This document shows, one piece after another, positions 1 to 11,559 of a stretch of DNA of 64,000 bases (its first letter is position 1; each line of letters opens with the position of its first letter). The notes under the pieces are model-generated. The model worked only from the letters and a program-made list of their open reading frames with translations. It was not told the origin of the DNA and searched no databases. The translations under genes and the position numbers were made by a program. This DNA is from Cristatella mucedo (taxonomy: Eukaryota > Bryozoa > Phylactolaemata > Cristatellidae). Location: positions 248,001 to 312,000 of the forward strand of contig WPIO01000030.1 of assembly GCA_009760855.2 (NCBI GenBank), given 5' to 3'.

Positions 1-560
1 ATAGGAATGGTAGAAGGGAGACTGGGCGGTAGTTGCTTAAGTTCTCTTGGTCTAGTGTAGCTTTCTTGAGAAGTGGCCTGACTACAGCTTTTTTGAAAGG
101 TGCTGGGACCTGACCTGAGGCTAATGACATATTAATGATGTTGGTTATGCATGGCAGCAGCAGATCAATGCAACGTAGGAGCAGGACAGTGGGAATAGGG
201 TCCAGTGGACTTGTTGTCTTCTTTGATTGAGATACGAGCTTTAGGACTACATCACTAGTGACCTGTTTAAATGCAAACATTGAGGCACAGCCAGGAACCG
301 AGGAACAGCATTCTAGTGGGAAGGTTGTCATCGCAGGGATGGATTCCCTGATTTTGTCTATCTTCTGCACAAAGAATCGAGAGAAGCGATCGGCTAGATC
401 ATCACAAGGATCATCAGGTAAGGAGCTAACCTGGGAACGGTTGAGGAGATGGTTTACTGTCGACATCAGCATTTTTGGATTGTGCATCTGTGATTCAACA
501 ATAGTTGTCAATTGCAGCTGTTTCTATTGCAGCTGTTTAGATTCGGTAGTTGGCTAAGGT
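1..560 (-). mobile_element. L2-A LINE fragment, endonuclease-RT linker region
   Basis: Antisense copy of the stretch between endonuclease and reverse transcriptase of the main LINE family. It matches 61430-61990 over its whole length, including the shared words 'tggtctag', 'gctgggacctgac', 'gttatgcatggcagca' and 'gttgtcttctttgattg'. It runs off the left edge of the window. No intact reading frame remains. It probably lies inside the last intron of gene A. Confidence 0.7.
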
Positions 561-752
561 ATCCCTAACCAGCCATTGCATCATACAGGCAGCTCCCACA
601 CAAGAGCTTATATAAATTCACTAGAGGAGTCAGAGGAGTTATGCATGTAATGCTTTCATAACCTATGCAAAACTATCCAAATTGTATATGTTATTATGGC
701 CAGTAATATTCTAGCTAAAGCTAATAACCTGATATTTTTGCATCACCGAGTG

Positions 753-832
753 CGATATAAGAAGGCTCTTAAGTTTAATTGTCTGGCTATGTCGATATGA
801 GAAGGTTTTTAAGTTATTTCGTCTGGCTATGT
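753..832. repeat. Tandem duplication, 40 bp x 2
   Basis: Two adjacent 40-bp units, 753-792 and 793-832, both start with cgatat and end with gtctggctatgt. They differ at several internal positions. Not linked to any element I recognise. Confidence 0.7.
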
Positions 833-1630
833 CTATTCGTGGGATATTAACGGTTAAGCAAACTCTCAGACCTGGCTTGGCAACTTGTCGGTGAGCTGTT
901 CTAGATTAATTTACTGTTATCACGTTGCATGGAGGCTTTTCAATGTAGCCCACTTGACAAACGGCCAAAAGAAGGCCCGTGGGTAAAGCTGTTGTTGAAT
1001 TAGTCGAATTAAAGAAGAAAAGAATCTTGGCATCTTTCTGGCTATTTGGAAAAGGCACTGCTTGTAAGTCTCTTCGGAAGGTCGCGTTTGCTTTGAAGTA
1101 GACACAGAAATTGGCAGTATGATTAAAGTACTGCAGGTTGTAAGTCATGCTGTCCAGCGAGGCGTGACTGCTGCTGCTTAGTTTTAATCGCTTCGGAGGG
1201 ACAGGCACCCACTAGGAATCATCGAAACCACGAACATGACGGATGCCAAGACAATGAGCTTACTGGCCTTCCTTCCTTCGTATACACAACACGGTAAGGA
1301 GCAGACCTCTCTTCAGTGTTGCACGAGCGATTGATTGCGACTTGGACCTATGCTCATTACTGGCATTGTAGCAGCCACCGGCTGCTCAAATACTCGTACG
1401 TCTATGTACAGCATTGAAGCTGCCACCGGCATTCCAGCTTTCTCAGCCTGCAACTGGAGACATAAATCAACTAGCAGGCTGAACTGACGAAAGCAGTCAG
1501 CCTCAGTCCGACGTCTCCTGGCACGTCATGTCAATCACGTGACTGTCAATTGCTTGCTCACTCTCTTCTCTCCAGCTGTCTGGGCTGGACAGATGCTCAT
1601 CTCTCCTCTCCTTTTTACTCACATTCTCTG

Positions 1631-1699
1631 TATTAATTTGTTTGGCATCTCAGTGCTAATTTGTTTGGCTTCTCTGTACTAATTTGTTCGGCATCAAAA
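1631..1699. repeat. Tandem repeat, 23 bp x 3
   Basis: Three 23-bp units (1631-1653, 1654-1676, 1677-1699) built on 'taatttgtttggc'. They are followed at once by AATAAA. The layout recalls the 3' part of an LTR or a transcript end, but no partner LTR, primer-binding site or coding sequence was seen. Confidence 0.6.
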
Positions 1700-2304
1700 A
1701 ATAAAGTCATCTGGTGCATCAAGTCATCCATCTGAACATCATACACAACAGCATTGCTTCCGTCCCAGCAGCAGTTCGACAAATACCGGTGCAGCCCCAA
1801 GGCTTGGAATCGTGGTTAGCAACCTGTAAGTGCAGCACCATTGCACGCGGGTCTGCCGACAGTAGAGGCACACTTCAGCAACAAAGAGCGCCCGTAGCTT
1901 AACTTGACAATTCCACCAGCCTGGTACTACTTGTTCCTCTGCCGTTCTTGAGTAGACAGTTTAGCTGGCACGTTTAGAAAAATCCCAACAAGTAAGAGGC
2001 AACTTTAGTCCTTTACTTTCCTGCCGTCACCGTTAGTTGGGAGCTTGTTTGCAGTTCAGCGAACTGCGGTGCATTAGAATTACAGTGCTCGAGTCAATAA
2101 TTAAGTAGAACAGATAGGTCTTTCTTTTATTTGCTTTCTGGATGCTGCTTTGATGCAATCCTTTTGAAAAGCCTTAAGTAGGACAGATAGATGAAAATAA
2201 TGCATTGATTAACTGCAATCGTGATATTTAATTCTGTCTTCTTGAGCTTGGTTGAACGATAGCTGATTTGAATGTCTTGGGAATAACATCCTGATCAACT
2301 AATG

Positions 2305-2488
2305 CAGTGGTTCTCATTGTGAGGGTCGCGACCTTTTAGGGGGTCGAATGAACCTTCACTGGGTCACCTAAGACCATCGGAAACACCCATTTCCACATTT
2401 CGCACAGAGTAATGTTATGGTTGGGGGTCGCCACAACATGAGGAGCTCTATTAAAGGGTCGCAGCATTAGGAACGTTAAGGACCACTG
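2305..2488. mobile_element. SPIN-like hAT MITE
   Basis: A 184-bp non-autonomous hAT element. The ends are imperfect inverted repeats: CAGTGGTTCTCA on the left, CAGTGGTCCTTA as reverse complement of the right (10 of 12). Flanking 8-mers aactaatg and aaataatg agree at 7 of 8 positions, as expected for a hAT target duplication. Interior words such as 'gggtcgcgacc', 'cctaagaccatcgga', 'atggttgggggtcgcc', 'acaacatgagga' and 'attaaagggtcgc' are those I know from SPIN elements, a hAT family spread horizontally among animals. There is no coding capacity, so transposase would come from elsewhere. Family assignment is from memory of the consensus. Confidence 0.8.
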
Positions 2489-3637
2489 AAATAATGCATT
2501 GATTGAACGGCTGAACTGCAGACGTGCTATATTTATGATAAAAGAGCAAGGAATTGAGGTTCGAAAGTGTTCAGGCTAAATGAACTCTAATCAGGTTGGA
2601 ATAGGGTAAGCAGAAAATTAACTCAAACTGCTAATCAGCAGTGTTGTGGATACGTTATCTGAGTGAGCAGTCGAATGTTTGCAGCTTGGGAGGACCCGGT
2701 TCAACTGGTGCAGCTAGTGTATGAAATGCACCTTTCTGAAATGATACCAGCAAAGTAAGCACAAACTCTTCAGTGCTGCTCATACTTCAGGGAAGTAAGG
2801 CTACGAGACTTGGTCGAAAAACTTAAACCAAGTTTTTTATAAACTTACGTTGTATCAGGCTAGCATCACTGCAGCCTTTGCATGAAGAAATGTGCTTGCA
2901 TTCCTTTGCATAATTCATTCAGCCAGAAAGATTCTGGGTAAATAATATCTCCTCTCCCCTTAAACGAAGACATTTCAAGGGATCATGATCATTTAGGGCA
3001 TTAATAAGCTTTAACTTCAGATCGTTTAAGAAGACCAATAGATAGGCAAAGCCTCAGTACTGTTCAACAACTGTATCACAAAGAGGCTGCACTCTTTTGG
3101 TTTTGTTCAACGTCTTTTAAGTTTTTACATTGAGCAAGCTCATATGTGATATTTCCGATATCCTTGTATACATAAGCATAAAAATAGAATCGAATGATGT
3201 TTGAAAACAGCGAGCATTTGCTCAGTGAGATTTCCAAAGTTGACCAATTGAATATTGTAATGGCATAGTCATGCTAGCGGCCGCCAGCGCATCTAGGATT
3301 ACCGACATCATGGTTTAATCCGATGTATAGTAAGTTGTGATGCTTGTTCCAAGATGTTCCATTTGTATAGGCTATGGTTGGAAGTTATATCCAGAGAGGA
3401 TTCGATGGTACGGTAATGTCCCGAAGCTTAGACGTGCTGTGGAATCAGTAAAGAACTTCCTTAGTGCTCACAGGCCGAATGCAGCTTGGAGGCTTATACC
3501 TAGTGACCCACATAAGTGTAATGTGGACCGATGGCTGTCTAGGAGTCACTGTTTTCCAGTGTTGCCGGCCTGCCGCAATCACTATATGTGTACCAAATGT
3601 TCGGGTGCTCATTCGTAACCCACTGATTTCCTTTCAG
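2489..3637. other. No exon found; probable intron of gene A
   Basis: I looked for the exon that should precede the gene A terminal exon, modelled on gene B exon 3 (Y-F-Q-A-A-F-N ... W-K-Y-A-C), and found no convincing match. An open frame at 3337-3618 reads R-I-R-W-Y-G-N-V, which resembles the end of some LINE proteins as much as any exon, so it is left uncalled. Confidence 0.4.
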
Positions 3638-3765
3638 GAGGAGTTGCCGCCTGTCCCTGGGTTATTGTGAATGGCGTCACCGTGCCCAACGTGGATGCAT
3701 CCTGGACGTTTGATCAGTATGCAACCCTTATTGGTTCACTTATAAATTCCACCATCAGCTACTGA
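3638..3765 (+). CDS. Last exon of thioredoxin-like secreted protein (gene A, partial)
   Basis: The exon starts after the acceptor ctttcag and reads in phase 1 to a TGA stop at 3763-3765, giving 41 residues plus a split codon. It begins GVAACPWVIVNG and continues to V-D-A-S-W-T. This matches the terminal exon of gene B ([12 protein letters not shown] ... D-A-D-E-T-W-T), with the same intron phase and the same position relative to the conserved G-V-A-A and V-N-G. In thioredoxin/DsbA-type folds this segment is the strand-turn-strand before the last helix, where a cis-proline is usual; here P-W takes that place. The upstream exons are not visible, so this is the 3' end of a tandem paralogue beginning left of the window. 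A cysteine replaces gene B's serine before the proline. Confidence 0.8.
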
Positions 3766-3911
3766 GTCTGCTCGATGGCCTGCTGCATATAGCTGCGGTC
3801 AAGGATTCATTGACAAGTCGGCTTTCCCACCGCACACAGGGTTGTCATGTCAGACCTGCTGCCTTTGGCGGTTTGATTACTCTTCATTTTGTTAGTGTGA
3901 TTACATGGCAT

Positions 3912-3917
3912 AATAAA
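3912..3917 (+). terminator. Candidate polyadenylation signal of gene A
   Basis: A canonical AATAAA lies 147 bp past the gene A stop codon. No transcript evidence is available, so this is inference from position. Confidence 0.4.
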
Positions 3918-4369
3918 TTTGGATAATGCTTACCCACGGATCTCTGCCGTTCTCTGTGTTTACCGCATGCCCGTTCATTGTGCATGACCTAAGAGTGTGG
4001 CACGTGGCAGCGGCGACCCTCTCTCCTCCCAGCGGGGTGATCACTGCATGACATCGCATGCTGTACTGATCGCCCTGCATGAACGACCTCGCACGCTTAC
4101 TGGCAGCAGCAGCAGCAGTCTTCTGCCGAATCCCGATACCGCTTGGCTCGTTCCCAGCATCGACCTGCCGACTTCTAGCACTCAGCTCCCCTGCTATCGC
4201 ATGTGAGGCCACGACCAACGTCTCTTTTAGTCGCGGTTAGCTCCCGATCGTACATCTGTGCGACAGAGCTGTGTAGGTCGTGACGACGGCACCCCTCGTC
4301 TGTGTGTCAAGCTGCCGTGCCAAGTACGTGAGTACCGACCGAGCGGCAGGCCGGAGCGCCCCCGTGAGA
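3918..4369. other. No gene recognised
   Basis: Moderately GC-rich stretch containing a short (GCA)n run near 4107-4118. Open frames on both strands are short and resemble nothing I know. Confidence 0.4.
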
Positions 4370-4835
4370 ACAGCGTGATGCTGACGCGTGCAAGGGCCGC
4401 CACGGCTTCACGATTCCTCCTTACCTAACTGAAGTGCAGTGGCAATTTCAGCCTCCTCGTGCCCTCTGGTCCTTTATGGACCACAGATTGGCTTCTCTGT
4501 TCCTTCGCTTAAAGACCGTTGGTGACAGAGGCTGTTACTCTGCAGGTCCTAGGCTGTGGAGATCGCTTCCATGATTTGCGTGCAACGGCATTCGCCACTC
4601 TTGCTGCCTTGTGTGGCACATCCTTCCCTGCCGTCCTGTTCCGCGCTACTCGCTTCCTCGACCTCCATCCTGACTCAGCCATGCTTCTCACTTACTCTTT
4701 CTTGTGTGAGATGAAATCAGTGGGCTATCGTAGGCGCAACGAAAGCTGCATACAGTTTGAGTGCGAAATAGAGCCCTTCCCAGTTACACCCACTTTTTCC
4801 TTGTGGCTTTGTGGATGTACAGTTGAGGTCCATCT
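4370..4835 (+). mobile_element. Family C (CR1/L2-group) LINE 3' fragment
   Basis: Carries the end of the RT open frame in broken form. Recognisable pieces are Y-L-T-E-V followed by Q-F-Q-P, L-R-L-K-T-V-G-D-R, then S-A-G-P-R-L-W-R-S-L-P, and finally the codons for F-L-x-E-M-K-S-V-G-Y near the 3' end. The same order occurs at 22940-23595 and, reversed, at 55065-55600. It ends near 'gtggatgtacag', the family's 3' end. Confidence 0.7.
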
Positions 4836-6885
4836 AAGCTGTTAAGTGAGACGGAGTCTAGAAAATTGCAGGCATACTAGTCGCCGAGTGAGATTTAAGC
4901 AGCACACAGCAGTCTCCAAAGTGTGCTCAAGTTCCATATTTTCGGAAGATCCGTCGCCTTCTTTTCGTGCTCAGCACCGGTCTGCTAATATCTGTCGCCT
5001 GTCGGCCAATTTTGTCGAGCACACTATATGGGAACAGCTGAGCACTGCTCGGACCTTTTGCCAATTTCGCATTGTCTGCAACCAGAAGCTCGTACGGGTA
5101 AGTATTATCTAGCGTCTAGCATCTGAATACTACGGATTCCTGACGGATAAGCCTATGTTCTATGCAGAAACTATCAACCTTTCCATCTACACCAATACAT
5201 ACACCATTACTAGCTTCAGTAATAGCTATCCAGGCTGCTACCGTTATCAACCAAGTTAGAGAGCTAAGAAGCCCAATTAAATGTACTCATCCAATTAAAA
5301 CAAAAACAGTGATATACATCATGTATATATTTTCTGTAGATGCATGCATTCTAAATGAAAGTTCAGCATACAGTGTTGCTACAGATTTTCAAACAGAACG
5401 AGCTTAGATAGTTATTTGCAGGCTCAGGTTTCCAAAACTCGTGTGCTGTTTGTTTTGTTTTCCTAAATTTCGCCGACGAATCTGTGCATGGCATTCTGCT
5501 ATGCCTGCCTTGGGCCTACAATTGAATGAAGGCTGCATGCTTTTCGAGGTGGCATTGAATGCAGCCACATAATGCACGAAGTTTATTAGCTTTGTTACCT
5601 TTCTCACTGCAAGGTCAGCGATATATGCCTTTCCTATGCCTATTTGTGTGCACTGACAGTGCTATACCTTTTTTATTACGGCGTCCAGCTGCCAATCACA
5701 CGAGCTCTCCAAGCTTGTATCTATTATATACTCGCATGAGGTATTGATATCCTCACCATCGCCTGTGAGTTTCCTTTTGTCAGCGCCAAATTAGACGTCT
5801 AGCGTGTTCGCATGTGTATGCCTGTGTATGTATGTGTCATCTTTGGGTTTTACAGTTGCCCGTCGCTTGCACGCGATGCCTCATGAGTAGATGCTTGAAT
5901 GCAGCCATGAACGCTGCCTGGAACTGAATACTGAGCGAACACACTTGATCTCCGTGGGGCGCCCATAATTGTCTCGTTACATTTCTTACCCAGAACTGCA
6001 GTCTTTAGGGATCGCTATTTGAAAACTTAAAAATTCAGCAGGCAGCACGACAGGTTGGTGTTTAAGTAGAAAATAGCGATTGCAGTTTTTGCAAATCAAA
6101 GTGGCCAACATTTAGCAAACACAGGCAATCAAACGTCGGGCCCAGTTCACATCTATGCTTTCCTTCGGCGTTGTTACAATTGGGTCCAACCAAGACGGAG
6201 AACCAATGGGATAGCTACACTTGTGACTAAGCCCACGAAGAGTATCCCAGTGTAATCGTATGTTATCACGGCCACATACCCCTTCGGCAACTGGAGTACC
6301 CGCAGGAAGTTCAGTCTGTTAGCTTTTGTGATATGCTGATTCAGGAACCGTAGCATGGTCGTAACGGTAGGAAGTTGACTGACATGCACAGGCGAAACGG
6401 CACTATCTTGCAGACACCAAGTAGACATCATGACGCTAAAGAGAAGAGGCTTCCCCAAGTCCAAATTGCTAGGCGTCGTCAAAATGCTGGAAGCACAAAA
6501 TTGGCAGGGAGTCTACTCCGTCGTCGTACAGCTGGTGCAGATAACAAATAGCATTGCCGGAGCGCTGAACTTTATTTATACCACAACTGGTAAGTATTTG
6601 GTATAGCACCCTAAGAGAATTGCATTTCTGCTCAGGCACTCTACAACTAACTGCTGGGGGAGCAATACCCAAGCGTGTATGAAAGCAAGGTAATTTACTT
6701 AAGTAAACATTCAAAAACCCCAAGGTGTCATGCTTAGTTAGAAAAGCATGCACAATCACGCATGAAGACACTCACTGCTGCTGAATATACAGACTCCTGA
6801 TAAGTTAAATGCACTGACTCTTACGAAGGTAAAGGCTCAAGGTACACGAGAAAAAATGTCACGTCCGCCGAGTTGCTTTAAAAAA
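4836..6885. other. No gene recognised
   Basis: Two kilobases without a supportable exon. Antisense frames at 6174-6482 and 6469-6771 are open for about 100 codons each but show no motif I recognise. Confidence 0.4.
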
Positions 6886-7495
6886 GCCTGAGTATCTTAC
6901 TCTTTCTACTGTAGCATCGTCAGGAAACTGGGCGTCCAGTTCCAAAGTGACCTTTAACTGCATGACCACATCGGCCCTACAATCAGGCTTGTCTTATACG
7001 ATTGCCAAAGTAGTCCCATTACACCACTGCTCACCAACCTGCACCGCGTCTCCGTCAACCAACTTCAAAGTTTTGAGGCACACTTTTAAGTTTCTTCATC
7101 CTCATACTTAAGCGTACGGTTAATATTCAAACTACTTCTCAATCCGGCTTGGCTGCCTAACACCGGCTCTTCTGACTCAAATCGTGTAGCTGTGCTTCGA
7201 ACCAACTACAAACCCTTTGGAGACCCTGCCTTTAGTTCGTATTCTCCCAAAGCCTTGAATTCACTTCACAGTAACGCTAAGAATGCCCCTTGATTTGCCG
7301 ACATTTAAGAAGAAGCTAAATACAACTGCACCTCACAGCGTGTGCTGGGTCTTGTGAATTGCCCTTTGTGTGATTGCGTGTGCCGTCACTATTCACGTCA
7401 TCAGTAACCATCGACATGTTTCCTGTACTTCGTATGTGAAGTGCCTAGAAAGAGATATAATTCTCTTGGAGTTCTACAGGTACATTAATTTCTAC
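6886..7495 (+). mobile_element. Old L2-A-like LINE fragment, RT C-terminus and 3' end
   Basis: Decayed copy. Near 6930 it encodes L-G-V-x-F-Q-S-D-L, then I-T-P-L-L-x-N-L-H and 'ccctttggagacc' (the family's K-S-F-G-D-R). At 7430-7480 the tail keeps the shared 'tgcctagaaagagat' followed by 'ctctt', but the (ATT)n tract is nearly lost. More diverged than most L2-A copies here. Confidence 0.6.
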
Positions 7496-7779
7496 TTATT
7501 AATCTTACTGTTATGATTAGCATTAGTAGTAATGACATGCACATTTCTTTAATGAGTCAGCACACAAAAGGTCATTTCACATGGAAAATGACTGCATATA
7601 ATAAGTCAGGGTTTTAGCTTCTTATTGAATGTCGTCAAATCAGGAGATTGCATGATGCCATTCGACCGAGTTTCATGCTTTGTGAGAATAATAAGTGAAG
7701 CTAATGTAATGAAGAGATGTTTAGTTAATTAGAGGTAGCAAACGGAGTTTGACCTTTCCATGGAAATAAGTTCTCATAG

Positions 7780-8090
7780 CGATTCAAACCTAATTGCCTT
7801 ACCCGAGATGTGAAACAGTGCTTACGACAACATAAATGGTTTTGCGTCCCGGGTGAAAGGTCAAGTCTCTCAATTCGAGAGATGCAAAGGCATGACTCTT
7901 ACGTGATCCATACGTTTTTGCTGATCAAACCTGAAATCACGGCTTATTATTCTTAATGATCACAACAGGTCCCACAATCTGAGTGGAAAATCCAAGTTAT
8001 TTATTAGCCACGCGGCTCTTTCTATTAAACCGGCTTCACGCTAATGCGGCTCTTTCAATCGGGTCCGTAGCTAATGATTGTATTCAATTA
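7780..8090 (+). repeat. Interspersed repeat, copy 1 (partner at 25640-25878)
   Basis: Shares an ordered series of words with 25640-25878: 'acgtttttgctg.tcaaacc', 'atgatcaaaac' variants, 'tttattagcc' followed by 'cgcg', and 'cacgctaatg.ggct'. In both places an L2-B copy follows downstream, so this may be the 5' part of that element or an older repeat carried with it. Confidence 0.5.
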
Positions 8091-8219
8091 CTGTCAAGGA
8101 TTTGGGACTACCTAGTCAGTTTTGACTAAAGACTTTGCTAGCATCTGGTTCTCTTAAAACTCAATAACTGCATGCCTATCATTATTACTTTTATTATCAT
8201 CAACTCAGCTCCGACCTCT

Positions 8220-9424
8220 GTGTCGGAAAAATCCATGAAGATTTTGCAGCTATTGAAAATAGCCACTCGGTTGGTCTTTAATTAATCAGGAAATTCAGCC
8301 ACGTTTCAACTTGGCTAAATGAGCTGCAATGGTTCCTGGTTTTTCAGCAGATACAGGGCAAAAACCTTATTCTGACCCACCAAGCTTCAGCCTCGGTTTG
8401 ACACCTGTACTACCTAGTTAAACTGTTACACTACCACCATTGCTCACATTGAATGCAGATTTAACCAACTTAATAGCTAGACGAAAATCTGGTGTTACTA
8501 TGATGTTGGAAGATGTAACCCTCAAAATGTGTTCGACCCACATAGCTCCTGTAGCATCATCACACAATCTCGTTGTTGTGTTCTAGGTGACCTTACACTA
8601 GACCACCAAATAAACTAAATTCTCTTTACTTTCAACTAGGCAACATTGCAACAACTCGAACCTGCTCAGACAAAGATATCGTAGTCAAGTTGGTCCTGAG
8701 ATTTCTGGCATTGTTTCTAGACTTTTTTGAAACACAACTAGTCGGCTTTCGGCCTATGCAACACGAAGCTATTATATGGCTTTCAGTTGATGAAACGCTC
8801 TGCAGCTAGGCTTGTCTGTCTGGTAGATGTCTCCGTTGTCTCACTGCACCACTTCTTATTGATCTTCGCTAGCTCCTCATCAAGCAGAGTGTTCTACTTC
8901 ATGGCTTTGCCACTCACTTTCACGTCCATTCATTTTCTCGCTCTAGCCTACCTATATCGAGACTGCTTTCAGACTAGTCATAGTAGAATCCGCTCTGTAA
9001 GTATATAAGCTGTGCCTCTAATCAATCGCAAATTCTATGCAGACCGTGCCTTCTACTCGCGAGTCCATAAAGCCTGGGAATGATTCTCAACGGAAGTCAC
9101 GGTATCCCGTGATGTAAAGACATTTAAAAAGAAGCTTAACATGCTTCCGTTCCTCAGAATTTGCTATGTATGCACGGAATTTAGTGGGTCCCTGTGATTC
9201 GTCCTTTATGTGCTTATCCATGCTGACACTGTGCATGCTACCACTAAGCTAAATCGCATGCTTATCCTGTGCATGTCACCCCTAACCATGATATTCTTGT
9301 TTATTGGGCATGCTACCACTAACCATTCGATCGTGTTTCCTTTTACAGCAAATGTCAAGCTGCCTAGAAAGAGATTAAGTTCTCTGAGTGCTCTAGATTG
9401 AGTTCATTATTATTATTTCTATTT
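8220..9424 (+). mobile_element. L2-B LINE fragment
   Basis: Homologous along its length to 27760-28720. Shared landmarks are 'tcagcagatacagggcaaaa', 'gtgttctacttca.gg' and 'tctaatcaatc.caaattctatg'. A decayed RT C-terminus is visible (S-A-A-R-L-V-C). From about 9175 the 3' portion follows the L2-A pattern: 'gtgggtccctgtgattcgtcc', then 'gcctagaaagagattaag', then ATT repeats ending near 9420. It may therefore be an L2-B piece joined to an L2-A tail. Confidence 0.6.
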
Positions 9425-10117
9425 TAAAATAGTCAAGGTGTGAGTTTAGAAAGTATATCTTAACATATATTATGCTGTCATGTGTCACGTAGCTTTGAAT
9501 TACGCTCTAAACGATTTGAACGTAGTAAGCAGAATTGTGTTTGCCGAGAAAGTTTTTTACCGCAGACTTAAATCCACTTCAAACCTTGCTGGTAAGTTCC
9601 AGTTTGGTTTTAGAGCTAATAATTCCACAGAGTCAGCATTGCTTCGGGTTTACAACGGCCTACTTAAGAATGCAGACTTATTTAGAGTATCTCTGTTTGT
9701 TTTGGTCAATCTTTCGGCAGCTTTTGATACTATCGATCACCAAGTCCTTTTTGAGCGCCTCTCATCTTGCCTGGGCATTACTGGCACTGCATTGCATTGG
9801 TTCAGGTCCTATCTCAGTGGGAGACTCAGGAGTATTGATGTAAATCGACAAAAATAATCCGACGAACCTCTGAAATATGCGGTATCTCAAAGATCTGTGC
9901 TTGCTCCCGTTCTTTTCATGGTTTATACTATCCCTCTCGCCGATGTGATAGCCAAACACAATCTATGCTTTTACATCTATGCAGATGACACTTCGTTTTA
10001 CCTTTGCTTTGATCCCTCCCAGCACTCCAGCGCATCAGATTCTCTCAACTCTGTTGCTGCATTTATTTATGATATCCTCACATGGATGGCAGCAAACGTT
10101 CTTAAATTGAATGATGA

Positions 10118-10202
10118 CGTGTTTCCTTTGCAGCATATGTAAAGCACCTAGAAAGAGATTGAATTCACTGAGGGTGCTTTATCAAGTGTGTTATTATTAT
10201 CA
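10118..10202 (+). mobile_element. Nested L2-A 3' tail (first)
   Basis: Starts abruptly after the L-K-L-N-D-D codons of the host RT with 'gtttcctttgcagca', runs through the 3' hairpin and a (TTA)n tract, after which the host frame resumes ('aaaccaacttac'). A severely 5'-truncated copy inserted in the same orientation. Confidence 0.75.
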
Positions 10203-10702
10203 TTATTATTACAATTAAACCAACTTACCAGTTAAGGGCAAACCAAGTGTGATTCAGAAATTGGAAAGGCTAACGTTCAAAATCGGCTCTGATAGCATAG
10301 GTCCGATTGAATCTGCACGAAATCTCGGTGTCATGTTCAAAAGTGACCTTTAGTTAGACAACCACATTAGCTCCGAAATCAAGTCTGCCTACTTTCAGCT
10401 ACATAACAACGTTGAAATTCGGCTTGCTTAGATAGGAATGCCGCATCTAAATTGGTCGATGCATTTGTGACATCCCGTCTTGGCTTCTGTAACTCACTGT
10501 TTGCAGGTGTGTGGGCTTATGCAATCAGGCGCGCCACCAGGCGCTTACAGCTGGTGGAAAACTCGGCAGCAAGGCTTGTCTGTCGTGAGCGTCGCTGCTG
10601 CCACATCACACCAATTCTCGCCGACCTACACTGGCATCCAGTCAAGCAGCGCATCGACTTTAAGGTTTTGTCTCTCACTTTGAGGTCCCTTCATTCTTTG
10701 AA

Positions 10703-10953
10703 TCCTTGTGATTCGTCCTCGATGTGCTTATGCGTGCTGACACTGTTCATGCTGCCACTAACCACATTTGCATGCTGACCCAGTGCATGTAACCCCTAAC
10801 CATGTTATTCATTTTGTTTGTTTTTCAAGCATGATTTTACTTACTATTCTATTGCGTATCACTTTGCAGCAAATGTAAAGCGCCTAGAAAGAGATTAAGT
10901 TCTCTGAGGGCGCTTTATCAAGTGCAATATTATTATTATTATTATTATTATTA
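10703..10953 (+). mobile_element. Nested L2-A 3' tail (second), with target duplication
   Basis: The host RT is broken at '...tttgAATCC'. An L2-A 3' UTR and tail follow, ending in (ATT)n, and the host resumes with 'AATCCagcctacc'. The repeated aatcc is a 5-bp target duplication. This insert has the canonical tail: hairpin arms aaagcgcc and ggcgcttt, inner stem agaga/tctct. Confidence 0.8.
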
Positions 10954-11559
10954 ATCCAGCCTACCTATTAGATCAACTCCCCCACCAGGCTTAGTATCGT
11001 ACCACCAGCTTTTCGGAATTTAACTGTTTATCCATACCTCATACAAACCACTACTTCTGTGGAGACCATGCATTTACTTCGTAAGCTCCGAAAGACTTGA
11101 ACTCACTCCCGACTTGAGGTACGACATCTCCTGACCCGTCCACATTTAAAAAGAAACTAAAAATGCAGCTATTTATCACAGCATTTAGTGGGTCTTCATG
11201 ATTCGTCCTGTACGTGCTTAAGCTTGCTGATACTGTGCATATTGCTACTTACCAAACTTGCATGCTGACCCTGTGCATGTCACCCCTAACCATGTTATTC
11301 GTGCTATTTATCAAGCATGCTATTTTTTCCACTCACCATTTGATCGTGCTTCGTTTACAGCAAATGGAAAGTGCTTAGAAAGAGATCGGGTTATCTGAGG
11401 GCGCTATATCAAATGCATTATTGTTATTGTTATTTATATTACGCCTCTTGTTAAACAACGTGAGTTGTTACCTATTGAAAATTTGAACAAACAATTCTGA
11501 CGCTAACATTAAGGCCCGCAGTAGCTGAGCACCCACTTATCCGTGTGAGCTTTTAATTA

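Larger units (their letters stand above)
561..2304. other. No gene recognised; probable intron of gene A
   Basis: No coding exon can be supported. The stretch holds two short tandem repeats (listed separately) and a CT-rich tract with AATAAA at about 1699-1704. Because gene A's last exon starts at 3638 on the + strand, the region is probably its last intron; the matching intron in gene B is 4.9 kb. Confidence 0.4.
9470..11440 (+). mobile_element. L2-A LINE, RT and 3' end, split by two nested tails
   Basis: The host copy encodes RT pieces: an open 125-codon frame at 9480-9857 with F-G-F-R-A-N-N-S-T-E-S-A, A-A-F-D-T-I-D-H and W-F-R-S-Y-L-S-G-R, then Y-A-D-D-T near 9980, the catalytic box. The order continues through [16 protein letters not shown] and R-R-C-C-H-I-T-P to the 3' tail at 11360-11440. 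Two tail-only copies (10118-10202 and about 10703-10953) interrupt it. A stop at 9855 and the nested insertions make it inactive. Confidence 0.85.

Noticed and set aside
3337-3618. 93-codon frame as upstream exon of gene A or LINE terminus (R-I-R-W-Y-G-N-V)
   Set aside because: Does not align with gene B exon 3 in the required phase, and the LINE-like motif is too short to trust.
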